From Alnus glutinosa (Eukaryota > Streptophyta > Magnoliopsida > Fagales > Betulaceae), in NCBI RefSeq assembly GCF_958979055.1, contig NC_084889.1, positions 34,415,951 to 34,479,950 on the forward strand: a DNA stretch of 64,000 bases. Reading direction: 5' to 3'. This document shows, piece by piece, positions 22,724-34,780 of this stretch. The notes beneath the pieces were generated by a model. It searched no databases and had not been told where the DNA came from. It saw only the letters and a list, made by a program, of their open reading frames with translations. The translations under genes were made by a program, and so were the position numbers. Numbering within the stretch: the stretch's first letter is position 1; the number at the start of each line of letters is the position of its first letter.

Positions 22724-24279
22724 ATGGCAATCCTCCTCAAGTTTGTGCACTTCCTTTCTATTGTATACTCCTTGTTCCTCATCGCCACCGGAAGCGGCGT
22801 CATGGCCTCGTCGCCGGTCGTCAAAGCGGGTTATTATCCGTCATGGGCTTTGGATAATCTCTCGCCTTCGGCCATAAACACATCATTGTTCACCCACATC
22901 TTGTATGCTTTTCTCGTGCCCAACAATGTTACTTTTGAGTTTGACATTTCAAATTCAGAGGCTGCGATCCTCTCAAACCTCACCACCACCCTTCATCACA
23001 AGAACCCGGGCATCAAGGTTCTTTACTCCATCGGTGGAGGTGGTGTTAATCCCAGCCCTTTTGCTGCCATGGCCTCCTCTGTCTCCTCTCGTCGAACTTT
23101 CATACATGCAACCATAGAGGTTGCGCGCAAATATGGATTTGATGGGGTTGACCTTGATTGGGAATTCCCTGAAAGCACAAAAGAAATGGATGATTTTGCC
23201 CACTTGCTTAAAGAATGGAGACAAGCAATCCAAAAGGAGGCTAGGAGCACAAATAAGCCTCCCTTGTTGCTCACCGCCGCCGTGTACTACTCGGCGGACT
23301 TCTTAACATACGGCAGCCGCCGCTCGTACCCGGCCGCTTCGATCAAGGGGAATTTGGATTGGATCAATGTGATGTGTTATGATTATCATGGATCATGGGA
23401 CACGTCGGCAACGGGGGCCCATGCTGCATTGTTTGATCCAAGAACTAATCTGAGCTCAATCTACGGGCTCAAGTCGTGGATCAAGGCCGGAGTACCTGGA
23501 AACAAGGTGGTCATGGGCTTGCCGCTCTATGGGAAAACATGGAAGCTCAAAGACCCAAATTTGCATGGGGTTGGAGCACCCGCCATTGGCGTGGGTCCTG
23601 GAAGTGATTCAGGTGAAGGTGTGCTACTTTTCTCAGAGGTGGAGGCATTCAATAAGAGGACCAAAGCCACTGTTGCGTATGATGTGGACACTGCGTCAGT
23701 CTATTCCTTTGTCGGTACAACGTGGGTCGGGTACGATGATGCCCTATCGACAACGGTGAAGATTGGGTTTGCTCAGGCACTTGGGCTTCGTGGGTATTTC
23801 TTTTGGGCCATCAGTTATGATAACGAATGGAAAGTCACAAAACAAGGTATTCAATCATCCCACAAGCTCTCTCTTTTTTATGGAGTCCATTTGGCTCCAC
23901 GATTTCGCTAGCGATTGCACTTGTTTTTAAATAAAATCATAAAAGGCATCACATTTGATATGGGTTTGACAAAAAGAAAACAAAAAAAAAAAATTGACAG
24001 TTTGATAAGGTAGTTACGCAACAAGCAAAAGGGTGCGTTTTCATAACTGTGTTTTGAATTCTTTATAGTTTTCAAACATGTTTTGAAACCGCTAAACCAT
24101 ACAGAGTTAAAAGTAATAAGTTAAACATATTAAAAAGATATAGAATGAATTGTGGCATTGGACCTTCCATCCCATTTCTATGTGGAGGAGGAAGTTGACA
24201 GTATTTCTCATTCAAATTATTAACATTTTGTTCAACTTGTTGATATGCAGCTTCAAGGGTATGGATAGTTGATAAATGA
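22724..24279 (+). CDS. Class V chitinase, GH18 family (chitinase C)
   Basis: Exons 22724-23846 and 24251-24279 give 383 aa. An in-frame ATG seven codons upstream (22703) exists, but 22724 matches the start of the sister genes and opens directly into the signal peptide (MAILLKFVHFLSIVYSLFLI). Mature KAGYYPSWALDNL, SIGGGG, catalytic DGVDLDWE and YDYHGSW are all present. The last exon reads ASRVWIVDK. Readthrough into the intron would stop at 23911. It is head to head with chitinase B, and the inverted similarity extends about 40 bp past the stop codon. Confidence 0.92.
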
Positions 24280-25204
24280 GATTGGAGCTTCATTATTTAC
24301 CCTGCTTTGAGCTCTCGGTAGATTCCATAGTGTACCATATTTGGTTACAAATGAACTGCAAGATTTTTACAAGTTAGTCCTGAAAAGTGCATATTGAAGA
24401 CCATCTCATGGAATGTAAGAATGGTTATAAAGACTCCTGTGTCTTCCACTTCCAAGAATAGTTTTAAGAATTCTGTGTTTCCCCTATGGGGAATTCCCCT
24501 TTATGTTCTTAGCAAATGAGTCATTTGCTGATTTATTTCGATGTTGTCTGTTGTATTCTATGATTAGCAGTGCCTACTGGTAGGTTGCTTGAGTCTATGT
24601 AGCTGTGTTGCTGTGTTTTGAACTTTAATGCTTTAATGAAATGAATTATTCATCAAAAAGAAACAAAATATTCTATGTTCTTACTCTGTTCTGGTATAAA
24701 CTAGAAAGACTAAATTTTTATTTTTTATGCTGAATTCTCGTATAAAGCAAACATAAATGTAATCAAAAGATACAAAGTACTAGTCTGAATTCGCGTATAA
24801 ACTCATTTCTTACTCAAAAAATCATTGACCAGTCAACAGGGTCAAGGAGAAACCCTAGCTATAGTAGTAAAAATATTAGGGTTTTACATAAACAAGACTG
24901 CAAATCTCAAGCAATGTAATAAGAATGCCTGAAGCATCTCCAGAGTCCAGACCACCAACAGTGAGGTTTTTTGACATGAGAAACGACTTCAGTAATGTTG
25001 TCAGCATCAATAGTTGGTTAGATACAATTCCTACTTCAATTTTTGTAGAGTCCTGCAGATTGCATATAATACCACACATCCTAATTCAAATTCCCTTCCA
25101 GTTTGAAGGCCAATAGCTGAAATATCAACTGATCTTGAAGAGGAAAAGAAAATATAAAAATGATTACCATTATCGGCATTGGACTCTGGCCAAAGGTACT
25201 GAAT
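24280..25204. other. Intergenic between convergent chitinase C and the DCN1-like gene
   Basis: Probably includes the 3' UTRs of both genes. No further gene or clear repeat is seen. Confidence 0.5.
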
Positions 25205-28200
25205 TTAGCTTTTCTTTTCTTTCAACCATTCAACAAAATTATCAACAATCACGGCCCAAGATTCACAGGGATCATAGTTTTGAAGATCTGGAAAACTTAT
25301 CTGCCAAAAAAGAAACACAAATTATTTGAAAAGTATCTAAAAGCACCCTCGTAAAAAGGGTTGATCATACCTATCATCAATTAACTGCATCACATTACAG
25401 AATTATAGCATGCATTTCTTCACACACTGTATGAATGAAGCTTATATCCGGATTAATTAGTTCTCCACTACCACAGAAGACTCATAAATAGATCCCAGGA
25501 ATAGTATACATAAAAAAAATAAAAAAATAAAAACTAAAAAAAAAATAGAAAGGCAAAAGTCAAACATGACAGTATAACCATCTAAACACAAGACATTTCC
25601 CACTATAGAACAATATTCCCCATTCTTGAGAAGCATCAGACATGACATTAAGGACATCAGGATACTGAAGTTTTATTGGGGTAGGCATGATTAATAATAT
25701 AACATATCCAATGTAGTTTTAATTTTATTCCCATTTTTCATGGTTTCTACTGCCCCATAGATCAATGAAAGAAAAAATAATGAAGGAAATTATGTCAAAA
25801 ACAATTGCTTACATCACGGCAAAAACGATAGAAGTTCACCCATTGGTCCATGCTTAGCATCTGATAATCAATCTGGAGCTGCCAGAAAATCAATCCCATG
25901 CATATCACAAAACTTATCATGAAACAAATGTTAGACCAACAAAAAGTACTTGGGATTTCGTCCAAGAATAATAGAAACCCACCTTTAGATATTCGGTTAT
26001 TAAATCAACCTGGGCACAAAATTGCGAACCCAGAACAAGATTCAGCAATTCACAAAAGGTCTCAACGTCTACGAACCTTTGCTTCTCCTCTGAAAATGTC
26101 ATCAACATCAGACCGGCTAAACAGTGTGTGTGTGTGTGTGCGTGCGCGCGTGCTCATTAGTGGGAGAGAGGAGGGGAGAGAGAACTAGCAGGAAGATAAC
26201 AGAACATTATCATGAAACAAAAGATGTCATTTCCATTTAATTGAAAGTTGGATGTCTGTCAACATCAAGCTCACCTGTAAGGCAGTATCGAAATGCGTAA
26301 GCATAGAAATCCTCAAAGTTCGGTGGCTTCATCACCTATTCAACACATTAAAATTGAAGATCAGTGCCACCATCCGTTTTCTGCCTTTCCAGAAGCACTC
26401 AGTGCCATGTCTGAAAATAACTATTCCAGGTGACTCCAATAGAATATAAGTACCTCTCTCTCAAGTACTGGGAGTGCTTTCTTTAATTTGTTCAGGCTGT
26501 CAGCATTTAGAGCTTTTAAGCCAGTTCGCCACTCATCCTAATAGTGTGATCATAGCATTTAAATTAACAACAAAAGATGAGACAAAAGGAAATTCAAGTT
26601 GCTGTAACTTTTGATCAAAGAATAGCAAGGCAATACATATGGCAAGTCCATGGGCCACCCAGAGATCCCAAAAGTTTAGTTTTAAAATATGGAAACATTG
26701 AGAGCTCCTAGAGTTTTCATTTGTTTACAAGAATACAGATACAGCAAATTTTTTGGCATTTCCAAATAAATCAAGAAAGTAATTTTTAGATTGTATTAAA
26801 GCTAATATAAGACTAAAAACTAACAGTACTACGATAGTGCAATGAGAGCCATGTCAAGGATAGAATGTCATCCACATTAGCCATTGCAGGATGTTCTAAC
26901 ACTCACCATAAGCCTGAAGTAGGTTACAATTCTTGATAAACCCCAGATTTAGACCAATATTGGAAATACTTTGCAGCTCTTACAGTCTTTTTCACTACTC
27001 CTAGATAGATCTCTTGGAGTTGCTTACTAGTCTCTTTTTTTTTTTTTTTGATAAGAACTTACTAGTCTCTTATTGTGGCAATAGGAAGATAATTTTGACC
27101 ATTGCTAAGCCCTAATAGGTGGTTCTATATTAGGTCCTTCATAACCCTTGATTGTCCAAAATAATAATTTATTATCCAGCTAAAAGCCCTTCTTTTTCCC
27201 CCATGAGCCGTCTAAAATTTCCATTTTCACTAACAGCCATGCAGAACTGAATACTCACAGTAAATCAGATGAATAAGAAGTATATATTCTTCCTCCCACC
27301 ATGGAATGATGTGTCTCTATACAAAAAGAGTTGCTGATTATCCTTCCAGGTTGCAGCTTCTATCCTGTCTTGGTTCAAACAGGGTTGTCACGGGTGATTC
27401 CTATGTCACTGACTGATCATCTCAAAGTCGGCATATAGCTTTTTGCCACAAACGAATAGAAGAATATTTTTTTTTTTTTAAGTAAGCAAAAGTTTATTGA
27501 AATGAGAGCGTAAGGCGCTCCTACGTATACAGTAAGTATATCCAGGAGAGCTAAAGCTGACCCTCGAAAACCCAACATAAACCCCAAAAACTAAACCTTA
27601 GAACCCGAAATAACATCCAAAAAACAACGCACAAAAGAACCCAAGCAATGCACTCACAAAAACCCCCAAGGCAGACAACCCTTCAACATGTGGGCCTTGC
27701 CTTTCCTACACCTAGAAAAAGCTTTAATATCTCCGTAATTGACAGAACTTTGCAGATTCCGAAGCTCCCTCTTTCCCCCGTGCTTTTGGCGCTCAATAGT
27801 ATAGAAGAATATTCACCTCCTTGGCTTCCACTTGAGGTACCTCAAAACTTAAAAGACAACTTCAGAGTAAGGGAGAAGATGTTGGCATATACTTGGTTTT
27901 GGGCAAAAATCTAGAACTCATCTATTAAACTTTACTTTTTTCATAAGGAGAAGATGTTTGTAGAAGAGTGAAGTATAAAGAGTGGGAGGGTGTTCTTTCT
28001 AGTTAGATGTTCTTTTTCTTCACTTAAGTGGCAGATTTTCTTTGGATATCTCCTTTACTAGTAATTCTCAGGGTGCTTCATCTGTTATACATATGTTTGT
28101 ACACGTATGTGTTTTGTATGGATTCATCAGCCATCAAAGAAGCTACACATTCATTGGATCAGAGCATGTCATATAGTTGACAATCAGGAAATAAGAATAC

Positions 28201-31200
28201 ATGTTAAAATAGCAACATGAGAAGCAACTCTCAGGCTTACCTTAGAAAAATAACCCTGCTTTTCAGCTTTCATCTTCCTGTTAAATGTACACAAGCACAT
28301 TTATATATAATAAACATTAGGATATAAATCAGAATGAAAAAAGGGCCCAGTAAAATGTCCAAAAAAAAAAAAAAAAAAACATACCAAGCAAGCATCAGGA
28401 TCCTAACATCAGTATGGTCCACTCCCACATCAGAACAAAGTGCTTCAATTCCTGCCGGACTGTTCAAGTAAATATAAGTGCATGAGAAAATCAATAACCA
28501 TTTACGGATGCATATCTGACCAACTAGAGTTACAGCTTCATCAATTCATGTCATCCACCAAATCAAGAAATTGATAGGGATATGTATTCTTTCTATGTAT
28601 CATCCGAACCAAATTGACAGAATTTTCATCAGAGAAAGAAAATGACAACCCATGCTGGCACCTTTGTTTACATTTATTACCAAATAAAACGAAATTGCCG
28701 AAAATAGGAAATAAAAAATAAAAATTAATAAAGCAAACTTGACCTCTGAGAAGCAATAATCCAAAATGATACAAGTTGCAGCTTGTTCAGTTGCAAAGGA
28801 AATTGTGTTAGAATTGACTGAGTTTTCCTTAACCCAAGCAATTTTCTTTAGTGTTATGTCACAGATGGGCTTGAAATCACAAATTGATAAACAAGGCCAA
28901 AAAAAACTGGAATGTCAATTCTATCAAAAAGATTAACAGTTCAATTATTTAGAAATACATCCCCACAAAAATGGGCCATATGATTCTAAGGTCAATTTAC
29001 TCAAATTTCCATTAGTGTTACAGTAACCTGGATTGGCAAACCTGATGGACTGGAGCACACCAGTTTCAAAGATATACATAAATGGAGCACATCCAAATCG
29101 TCAATGAAAATGTATAATCTATGTGTAATACAAACCGTCTACTATTTCATGTTATGTATAGTAATCCCACATTTAATCGTAGATCATCTTAAAAATAGGT
29201 ATTATATAGAGCATAAACACTAAATTTTTTACATTTGAACTGTAGAATTAGTAACAAGTCAAGCATCACTACCCTAGAGTTTAAAAACTGGCAATCAACA
29301 ATAAACTCTTAGATTAAAGTCCAGATAAAGAAAAGTTTTGATAAACAGAATGTTGCATTAAGAGTGTCAAGGAACTCCTTCCGTCAATGTTAGGAAACTC
29401 GAAATCGATGAGTTGATGCCATGTTTGTTATGGATCACTCCACTCATGGGATTGGAGCTAATTACCAGTTTAATCACGTAGTAGCTAAAGTATGAGATTA
29501 AAATTCATAACAAGACCAAGGATCATATGGCCTACAAGTATTTAGATAGTAAAACCCTTTTTGAGGCAAACATCATTGCATCTGTGCAGAAGTCAGATGA
29601 CATGATCCCACAATGAAAGTCAAAATTAAAACACGATCAGCAATGCTATCAGGATATATGTGTATATAAATATATTTCAAGCTACAAGCTGAAGAACTGA
29701 CAAGCAACTAGAAAATCACATTAAAGGTCCGATCATGCATGTTATTTGCAAGAAACTGGAGATCTATGTTGGACAATGCACGAGTAGTGAAAAAGAACTG
29801 CCGAGTACCCAAAAGAAATTCTTAAAGCAATCACACAATGACCCATTTGTTTTGTGGTGCTATTGCTATACCAACCATTCATTGTTGTTTCAGTTGGAAT
29901 TCCAAAACACATGCAATGCAAATGATAAAATAAAGGAATGTTCCTGATGAGTAACCAACTCAAATATTAAACGTTAGAAAAAGTTCCAGGGTAAGAGATG
30001 GTAAACTGTAAATCATAAAACAAACAACAAAATTACTACATTTAGATGACTAGTTGGGAAGATAACAGTAAACTGACAACAAACACAGATTAACTTTAGA
30101 TCACTTACTCAATCAGGCCTAACGATTGATTTGCATATAAATCATATAGGCAATCTATCTGTTCCACCTTTTTCGATAAAGCTTTACCTGAGGATTAATA
30201 CATGGTATAGATTAGTAAGAACACTGGATAATTGTAGGATAAAAGAAGAAAATCTCAATCAAATGATGGCAAAACCATACATTTTGCAGACTAAGATATA
30301 TCAAATAACCAAAACAAAAAATTGTACAAAATTATTTGCTTCGTTTTCCTTATTGATATACAGACTTTGCTTGATATATGCAGGTTCCAATAGTCAAGGC
30401 TTACACCAACAAATGCTGAAACATGTAATATTGAGGAAAGGGCTTCACACTCTGAATTGGGACTTCAAATACTAGAGATATATTATGCAGAAATTCTCAA
30501 AAATGATCATGTTGCTAATCTGTAAAAGATTCTAGAAAGTACTTCGGTGGATGCACTTACTAGCTAAAAGATGCTCCATACTAGGCACACATGTGAATAA
30601 CTTCTTATCATTCACAACATGTCTGTCTAACAGAGAATGCTTCCCTATTGACATCTTATCCGACTTTTCCTGCCTTATTGCCATTTCAAACAATTCTATC
30701 CCCATCATCCGGGTGTCAGTCATTTAGTTCTTTGGGAACCACCATATTAGATAATGACATCAATGTGCATACTCCTATTAAACAGATGGCTTTATATGGC
30801 AAAGAAAATGAGCAAACTCAACCCAATATTATATTTAACCATGTTTACCATTGTGCAATTTGGCGATCAGATACCACAGACACAAATTTTAGGATATTAG
30901 TAACATTACAGAAACCATGTGAGGTGAAAACCATAGATCATCAATACAAATATTACGTAAATGTGGCCCCATTATACCCTACATAATAAACGAAACATGA
31001 CATGTTCCAGAACACTTTTTGGCAAAGCAGTCTATCCTATTCATACACAGGAAGGGCAGGATAGTAATTCCAATCCACCCATTTAAAAGAAAATCAAAAA
31101 TAATATCATACAAGGAAGTTGTGCCTAATGCCAATATATGGTATGCATGACATGTGAGGATTTTCCCATGCAAGTGTGGAAAACAAGTAGGACCCACAAG

Positions 31201-32221
31201 TACATGTGACCCGTTTTGATTGGTCTAAAGCGACAATTGTGTAGAAGGGTCATGCATTCAGGAGCATGGGATTGGAAATTTGGAATTGGCTACTTGCTTA
31301 GATAGGTGAATCCATTAGAGCTCTCTTTTGACTGCAATTTCAACATGCAATTGCAGATCCGGTCAGGGAGCATTTGGTCACCGACTCACCTTTTGACCAA
31401 TTCAGCCTCTATTTTGCAAAAATTCTGTTTGTTTAAAATCTTTTTCTTTTTGAGTCTATGCTTAACATCAAGCACCAAGTAACCAATGCATGCATTGCCA
31501 CAAAACACAGAAGTATCAACAAGACTCGAAATTTAAAAACACAACTCAACAAGGTCACGCCTTTCTATCACATCAAAATACATATATAACAAATACAACA
31601 AAATAGGGGCACATAATGGATTCTTGAGAAAATTATTTGAAAAAAGAGAAAACAACAACAACAGAGACTGATCATTACAGCATACTGCAAAAAGCCACTG
31701 ACCTCTACAATTGACAACAAATTGCTTTGATTAATTAAATTTTTTTTGCAAGGAAAAAAAAAAGCAATCAAAGCCAGCCCACACCCAGAAAAATTACATA
31801 TTAATCAGATTCAGAGCAAGGGACGGCAAAAACAGCGAGCAAACTTTAAAAAAAAAAAAAAATAATAAAATAAAAAATAAAAAAAAATAGAATTCCCTGT
31901 TTAGTCTCCGAGAAAACAAAAGAATACAAAAGGCAAAGATCAAGTTTTAAATTCTTTTTCTTCTTCTTTCAATTTTTTCCTTTCTTGATAAGGTTAACTC
32001 AGCCAAGGGAATTCTCCGACACCCAAATTATACGTTAAAGTTCAAATTTCTATTCTTTTCTTTTCATTTCCTCCGTTTTCTCGGGAACCAATCAGAAAGT
32101 GGAGAGAATTTCGGAGGATTGGAGTACCGGGACGAACAGAGTCGACATCAGACAATTTGACGGCTCGTTCAGAGGATTTGACAGCGGGTGCGGACGCTTT
32201 TCTTTTCGATTTGCGAGGCAT
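25205..32221 (-). CDS. DCNL: DCN1-like protein (cullin neddylation cofactor, PONY/DUF298 domain)
   Basis: Nine exons in consistent phase: 32221-32128, 30187-30109, 28459-28385, 28277-28241, 26537-26454, 26335-26275, 26089-25983, 25878-25813, 25300-25205, giving 232 aa. The N-terminus MPRKSKRKASAPAVKSS is basic and resembles a nuclear localisation signal, as in the DCNL4/5 type; there is no UBA domain. The PONY domain follows: GIEALCSDVGVDHTDVRILM, LAWKMKAEKQGYFSKDEWR, FEDFYAYAFRYCLTEEKQR, LNLVLGSQFCAQVDLITEYL, MDQWVNFYRFCRD and DNFVEWLKEKKS. Family members bind cullin and the NEDD8 E2 enzyme and promote NEDD8 transfer, activating cullin-RING ubiquitin ligases in the nucleus and cytosol. Introns 2 and 4 are long; intron 4 carries two LINE insertions. 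Exon 1 rests on phase and position only. Confidence 0.93.
26122..26150. repeat. GT microsatellite inside a DCN1-like intron
   Basis: GTGTGTGTGTGTGTGCGTGCGCGCGTG, followed by a GA-rich stretch. It lies in intron 6. Confidence 0.9.
27037..27057 (-). mobile_element. Extremely 5'-truncated retroposon (21 bp) with a 14-bp target duplication
   Basis: CTTACTAGTCTCTT occurs at 27023-27036 and exactly again at 27058-27071. Between them lie about 13 T residues and GATAAGAA, the complement of a 3' end TTCTTATC plus poly-A. This is the signature of target-primed LINE reverse transcription that stopped almost at once. Confidence 0.8.
27469..27800 (-). mobile_element. 5'-truncated LINE 3' end (332 bp) in intron 4 of the DCN1-like gene
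   Basis: A perfect 13-bp direct repeat ATAGAAGAATATT flanks it (27456-27468 and 27801-27813). Read on the minus strand it ends CTTTTGCTTACTT plus poly-A, and upstream has GAGCGCCTTACGC, resembling the 3' end of the LINE at 52769-54050. It holds only 3' non-coding sequence. It has the same orientation as the host gene. Confidence 0.85.
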
Positions 32222-32358
32222 CTTCGTGGACAGATCACAACCGTTCGATCAGATGACCAAATCTGACACCACAGTAGTCAAGAACCCTAATCGGAAGAGA
32301 CAGAGAGAGAGTGAATGAGTGTGCGAGTGAGAGAGTACGTGCGGGGTTTGGACGGGCT

Positions 32359-32364
32359 TTTATA
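32359..32364 (-). promoter_or_regulatory. TATA box candidate of the DCN1-like gene
   Basis: Minus-strand CTATAAAAG about 140 bp upstream of the start codon. Two adjacent TGGGCC site II motifs lie further upstream at 32486-32497, as is common for growth-related plant genes. Confidence 0.6.
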
Positions 32365-32549
32365 GTGCGTGGATTCCAGTACACAAAAGGGAAGAAGAAC
32401 GAGAAGGTCGGTGTGGCTTTTGTTTCAAAAAAGGGACACGCGCGCTCTGGCACGTGACCGCTAAATGGACTGGGATTAGCTTCCTTGGGCCTGGGCCTGG
32501 TCCTGCTCCGTTTAGGGCTGAGATTTGGATCCATCAGGTAATACATTAT

Positions 32550-33231
32550 GAGAATTTGTTTTATTGGTACATGTAGTTGACCTAAATTATAAATCACTTC
32601 ATGTAATATAAAAAATAATTATAAGGTCCTTGTTGTAAGGGAAAATTACAAAATTACTCCTTTAAATTGTTTTTCGTCCACAAACTTAACAGAAACCGTT
32701 AAGTTACCACTTCAATCCAATAAAAACGCAACATGTGTCACTCTTAATAAAAAATATATTAAAAACCTAAAAGTTAAAAACTTTAAATTTTTTATTTTTT
32801 ATTTTTTAAAAAATAAAAATCGAAGTTTGGAGGGTAGTTGCAAGGGAGGGAGGTGGCCTGCGAGCCACCCCTAGAGGTGATCGACACCACCTCTGGGGTG
32901 GCTTGCCGCCTCCCCCATGGGGATGGGTGGCTCGCATGTCACCCCCTCCACATGCTGTCATCTCCCAAATTTTCATTTTTTTGAATTTTTTTAAAATATA
33001 TATATATAATTTGAATATTTTAATTTTTTTATTAAAAGTGACATGTGTTGCGTTTTTATTGGACTGACGTAGCAACCTAACGATTTCTGTTAAATTTGTC
33101 GACGGAAAACGACTTCATAAAGTAATTTGTAATTTTCGTTTACCACAGAAACCTTACAACTATTTTTTATGCCACATAGAGTAATTTCTGATTTAAGCCA
33201 ACCACAATAACCAATGATACAATTTTTCCTA
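32550..33231. mobile_element. Palindromic long-TIR element, copy 2
   Basis: Inverted arms share CCAATAAAAACGCAACA, ACAGAAAYCGTTARGTT and ATAAAAAATARTTRTAAGGT. The GC-rich centre (32840-32950) contains GGTGGCCTGCGAGCCACCCC. The layout matches the elements at 10.5 and 56.2 kb, with different arm sequence. The open frame across its centre (32806-33075) is a by-product of the palindrome. Confidence 0.75.
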
Positions 33232-34198
33232 AATTATGATAAAACTACAAATATTGCCTTAATTGCTTTCTAAATTACAATTATTAGGGGATAATTTATG
33301 ATAAATGATATCCAATCAAGATTTACTAAGTTACTAACTATATAAAACGTGGACATATATATGTCCAGTGGAATGCCATAGAATCTGACCCATATAAAAA
33401 CTTTTTGAGATTCTTTTTTAAAGTAAGGTTACAAATCATACTTTTATTGTATCATTATCTTATTTTACTGACATGACAATGTCAATTAACTTGTAAATTT
33501 TGTTTTTTTTTTTTGCAAGAGTTGATTGACAGAGTTACATAATAATAAAATATAAATATAAATTCTAACATTACTCTTCGCGATTGAGTAAAAAAAAAAA
33601 TCGGTCGCCATCTTTTCAAGACAAGTGACTTCTGCCGAAGGACACTGTCTCTAAAATTTTACTTTTCCAAAAAAGAGTTATATAGTAGGTTAAGATAGCT
33701 CTATGTAAGGTAAAATAATGCAAAAGTATGAAATCTAGTGTTTCCTTTCACATAATATAGGTAATTTGTTTTTCAAAAATAACTAAAAATATCAATCAGT
33801 TTGTTTTATCAATTCATACAAAATATGTTAAGAGGATTACTTTTATGATTTGTAGATCTATTTGAATGAAATTGATCAATTGATAAAATTAAAGAAAAAA
33901 AAAAGATTTTTCTATAATATATAAAAGAACAAGTGACCCTTTTAATAGTAAATTCAAGGATATTCTCTTTTCTTTTTTTTCTTTTCTTTTTTTCCTAAGC
34001 AAATAAAGGAAGAGGCACAATAAGGGGTCTTTTCCATTCTTAATCCAAAATAAAGAGATAATGGGAGACCGATGCTTCCAAACTAAGGCTAGAAGTGGCC
34101 CATCGAGCTACATATTCTGCATAATCAAATGCACTACAAATAAAGCAAAAAAAAAAAAACAAAAAAAGAAAGAACAGAAAGCAATTTGGAATTTTCTA
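33232..34198. other. Intergenic AT-rich DNA, no gene seen
   Basis: A/T tracts and a short T/C tract at 33960-33995. Nothing recognisable until the eL39 promoter. Confidence 0.5.
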
Positions 34199-34361
34199 TG
34201 GGCCTTTGGTATGAAGGCCCAGTACTTCTCATAATAAGGGCCTATTTAGTACCCAGACATTCAAAAGGCCCAACGCTTCCAACCCAAAAAAGAAGAAGAA
34301 AGCTCGTGACTATAAAGTGCGAGTTTTCACCCGTTTGCGTTTTCTGCAATCGCTAGGGTTT
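34199..34361 (+). promoter_or_regulatory. eL39 promoter: three site II motifs, TATA box and telo-box
   Basis: TGGGCC or its complement GGCCCA at 34199-34204, 34216-34221 and 34267-34272; TATAAA at 34311-34316; telo-box TAGGGTTT at 34354-34361. The combination of site II elements with a telo-box near the transcription start is the known signature of plant ribosomal-protein genes bound by TCP-type factors. Confidence 0.8.
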
Positions 34362-34406
34362 CCTTCTGCCGCTCGTTCCTCTCGGCCCCGACTCCCTACA
34401 GCGAAA

Positions 34407-34780
<374 letters not shown>

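Noticed and set aside
25457-25657. Possible extra exon of the DCN1-like gene (MSLMSCLMLLKNGEY...)
   Set aside because: The flanking exons FYRFCRD and ISFPDLQ join in phase exactly as in the family; this frame has no PONY-domain similarity and lies in the intron.
32806-33075. 89-codon open frame
   Set aside because: It crosses the centre of the palindromic element and reflects its GC-rich inverted repeat.
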